Below, one piece after another: positions 12,735-13,655 of a DNA stretch of 13,655 nt (its first letter is position 1; the number at the start of each line of letters is the position of its first letter). The notes beneath the pieces are model-generated. The model had not been told where the DNA came from. It did not search any database and was given only the letters and a program-made list of their open reading frames with translations. The stretch is from positions 1 through 13,655 of the forward strand of contig JADFLZ010000009.1 of NCBI GenBank assembly GCA_022564135.1, given 5' to 3'. Position numbers and translations under genes: made by a program. The DNA comes from Candidatus Zixiibacteriota bacterium (GTDB lineage: Bacteria; Zixibacteria; MSB-5A5; GN15; FEB-12).

Positions 12735-13418
12735 TTAAACTTCTGACTGCTGACCTGCTTTCTTGCGGTCAAGCAGCAGCGACCAGTAGTATTTCTCGTA
12801 AGTTAACCGACTGATACGAAATGGCTTAGAGAAAATATCAAGCAGTTCGTTCTGGTTGAAATAGTTCTTTAATATCGAGAACTCCCGGCCATCATTTAGC
12901 CTGCGGCTCTTAAAATTGTTGCCGGCTTGGTCAGTATGTAGAAAATCAGACTTTGTTCCTTCGGCCGGAGGGTTGTTATCAATCAGCCAGATTTGACCAT
13001 CGTCTTTTAGCGGCCTCTCAATTATCTCAAAAAACTTGCTGTAGTTCTGTTTCGGTTCATGGGAAAACCAGAAGCCGATTATTATCAGATCAAAAGTGGC
13101 TCTCTTAAATGGAAGGTCATAGATATCGCAATTTATAAATGTTACGGGTGAGTTATATTTTTTATTCTTCGCCTCTTTTATCATCTCAAGTGCGATATCT
13201 GTGGCGATTATTTCTCTGGCATTTTTGGCCGCAGCCTGAGTCCAGTAACCGCTGCCACAGGCTAATTCCAGCACAGTTTTCCCTGCGGCAAGTTTTTCTA
13301 TGAATTTAAAATGGTCTGCTATCTCCTGTCGCCGCTCTGGTACATCACGATAATAAATCTGTTCATACTCGGCGGCGCGGGCGCGGTAATAGTCGACAAT
13401 CGTTTTTTTATCTGTCAC
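12735..13418 (-). CDS. Class I SAM-dependent methyltransferase
   Basis: 227 residues with the Rossmann-type methyltransferase fold. SAM motif I is VLELACGSGYW (about residues 49-59), motif II is ATDIALEM, the acidic adenine-binding part is NCDIYDLPF, and motif IV is FDLIIIGFWFSH. The opening IVDYYRARAAEYEQIYYRD is common in small-molecule methyltransferases; the substrate cannot be told. I place the start at GTG 13418 rather than TTG 13442, because GTG overlaps the end of the upstream gene by 11 bases, a common coupling arrangement, while the TTG start adds eight residues with no family support. It ends 108 bases before rpmE, and the rpmE promoter lies in that gap. Confidence 0.88.
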   Translation of the reverse strand: MTDKKTIVDYYRARAAEYEQIYYRDVPERRQEIADHFKFIEKLAAGKTVLELACGSGYWTQAAAKNAREIIATDIALEMIKEAKNKKYNSPVTFINCDIYDLPFKRATFDLIIIGFWFSHEPKQNYSKFFEIIERPLKDDGQIWLIDNNPPAEGTKSDFLHTDQAGNNFKSRRLNDGREFSILKNYFNQNELLDIFSKPFRISRLTYEKYYWSLLLDRKKAGQQSEV

Positions 13419-13655
13419 TCTTATCGCACAATATTTTGCCAAGTTTTTGACCCAGCTGTTTGGCTTCTTCTAAAGTTTTGGTATCAGAAGCGACAGTGCC
13501 TTTTTTGTTAAAGTCAAGAGAACGATACCAGACCAGACCTTCGCTGGTCACTTCGACCCACTTAAGAAAACCTGCTATTGAACGCCGGGGACCCTCTATC
13601 CAGCCGTCATTGTCTCCGACCAGTACCATCGCCCCCGGTCGCTTTTCTTTTATGA
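13408..13655 (-). CDS. C-terminal fragment of an unfinished gene, possibly HemC-like
   Basis: The frame is open from the window edge to the TAA at 13408, giving about 81 residues including IKEKRPGA before the first Met at 13629. That Met is probably internal. The last part, with a strand-rich segment and then TLEEAKQLGQKLGKIL, recalls the C-terminal domain of hydroxymethylbilane synthase (HemC), where an EEA..LG..LA..L helix closes the protein. However, the cofactor-carrying Cys of that domain (GGCQxPxG) is not seen; GPRRSIAGF stands near its place. I treat the family as unproven and assign no symbol. Confidence 0.55.
   Translation of the reverse strand, partial: IKEKRPGAMVLVGDNDGWIEGPRRSIAGFLKWVEVTSEGLVWYRSLDFNKKGTVASDTKTLEEAKQLGQKLGKILCDKSDR

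Noticed and set aside
12735..13442. Methyltransferase starting at TTG 13442
   Set aside because: It would overlap the upstream gene by 35 bases; GTG 13418 gives an 11-base overlap and a family-like N-terminus.

Overview
The window looks like chromosomal housekeeping sequence from a diderm (lipid A-making) bacterium of moderate GC content, with two less ordinary loci inside it. An LpxH-type enzyme argues for a Gram-negative envelope. The rpmE-DUF1385-prfA-prmC order, the short intergenic gaps and the sparse Shine-Dalgarno sites suggest an uncultured lineage, perhaps of the FCB type such as Zixibacteria. That placement is inference only: there is no rRNA or other phylogenetic marker that could be read decisively by eye. 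Nearly all genes lie on the minus strand; the exceptions are a small membrane protein (663-1025) and a DNA methylase (3503-4492).

Layout from the left. A truncated GNAT acetyltransferase (1-546, minus) is divergent from a two-helix membrane protein (663-1025). A perfect 22-bp palindrome lies in the likely 5' leader of the latter. Next is a minus-strand pair (3127-1044): a HIT-family nucleotide phosphorylase/hydrolase overlapping, by one base, a 532-residue protein with two tandem helix-turn-helix-like repeats fused to an aconitase/LeuC-like domain. That domain has lost two of three Fe-S cysteines and the Asp-Ser-His active-site motif, so it looks like a pseudoenzyme converted to a sensor or regulator. 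The gap 3128-3502 holds the promoter of this pair on one strand. On the other strand it holds a candidate structured RNA ending in a terminator, just before an orphan beta-class DNA methylase. The methylase overlaps lpxH tail to tail.

The minus-strand run continues (in transcription order) prfA, an unknown six-helix membrane protein, prmC, nth, then purL and lpxH. prfA and the membrane gene overlap by ATGA. prmC begins about 150 bases upstream of its first ordinary start codon, apparently at an ATC codon preceded by a good ribosome binding site. A 160-base block of alternating inverted repeats separates nth from purL and abuts the nth stop codon. Upstream of prfA lie DUF1385 and rpmE, each with a small hairpin near its promoter. 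Further upstream are a SAM methyltransferase and the C-terminal end of an unfinished gene.

Together the genes cover translation termination (RF1 and its methyltransferase), ribosomal protein L31, purine synthesis, lipid A synthesis and base excision repair. The window's most novel candidate is the HIT plus HTH-pseudoaconitase pair. A second theme is that several genes (HIT, purL, methylase) have sigma70-like promoters placed so that transcription would begin zero to two bases before the start codon, suggesting leaderless mRNAs.
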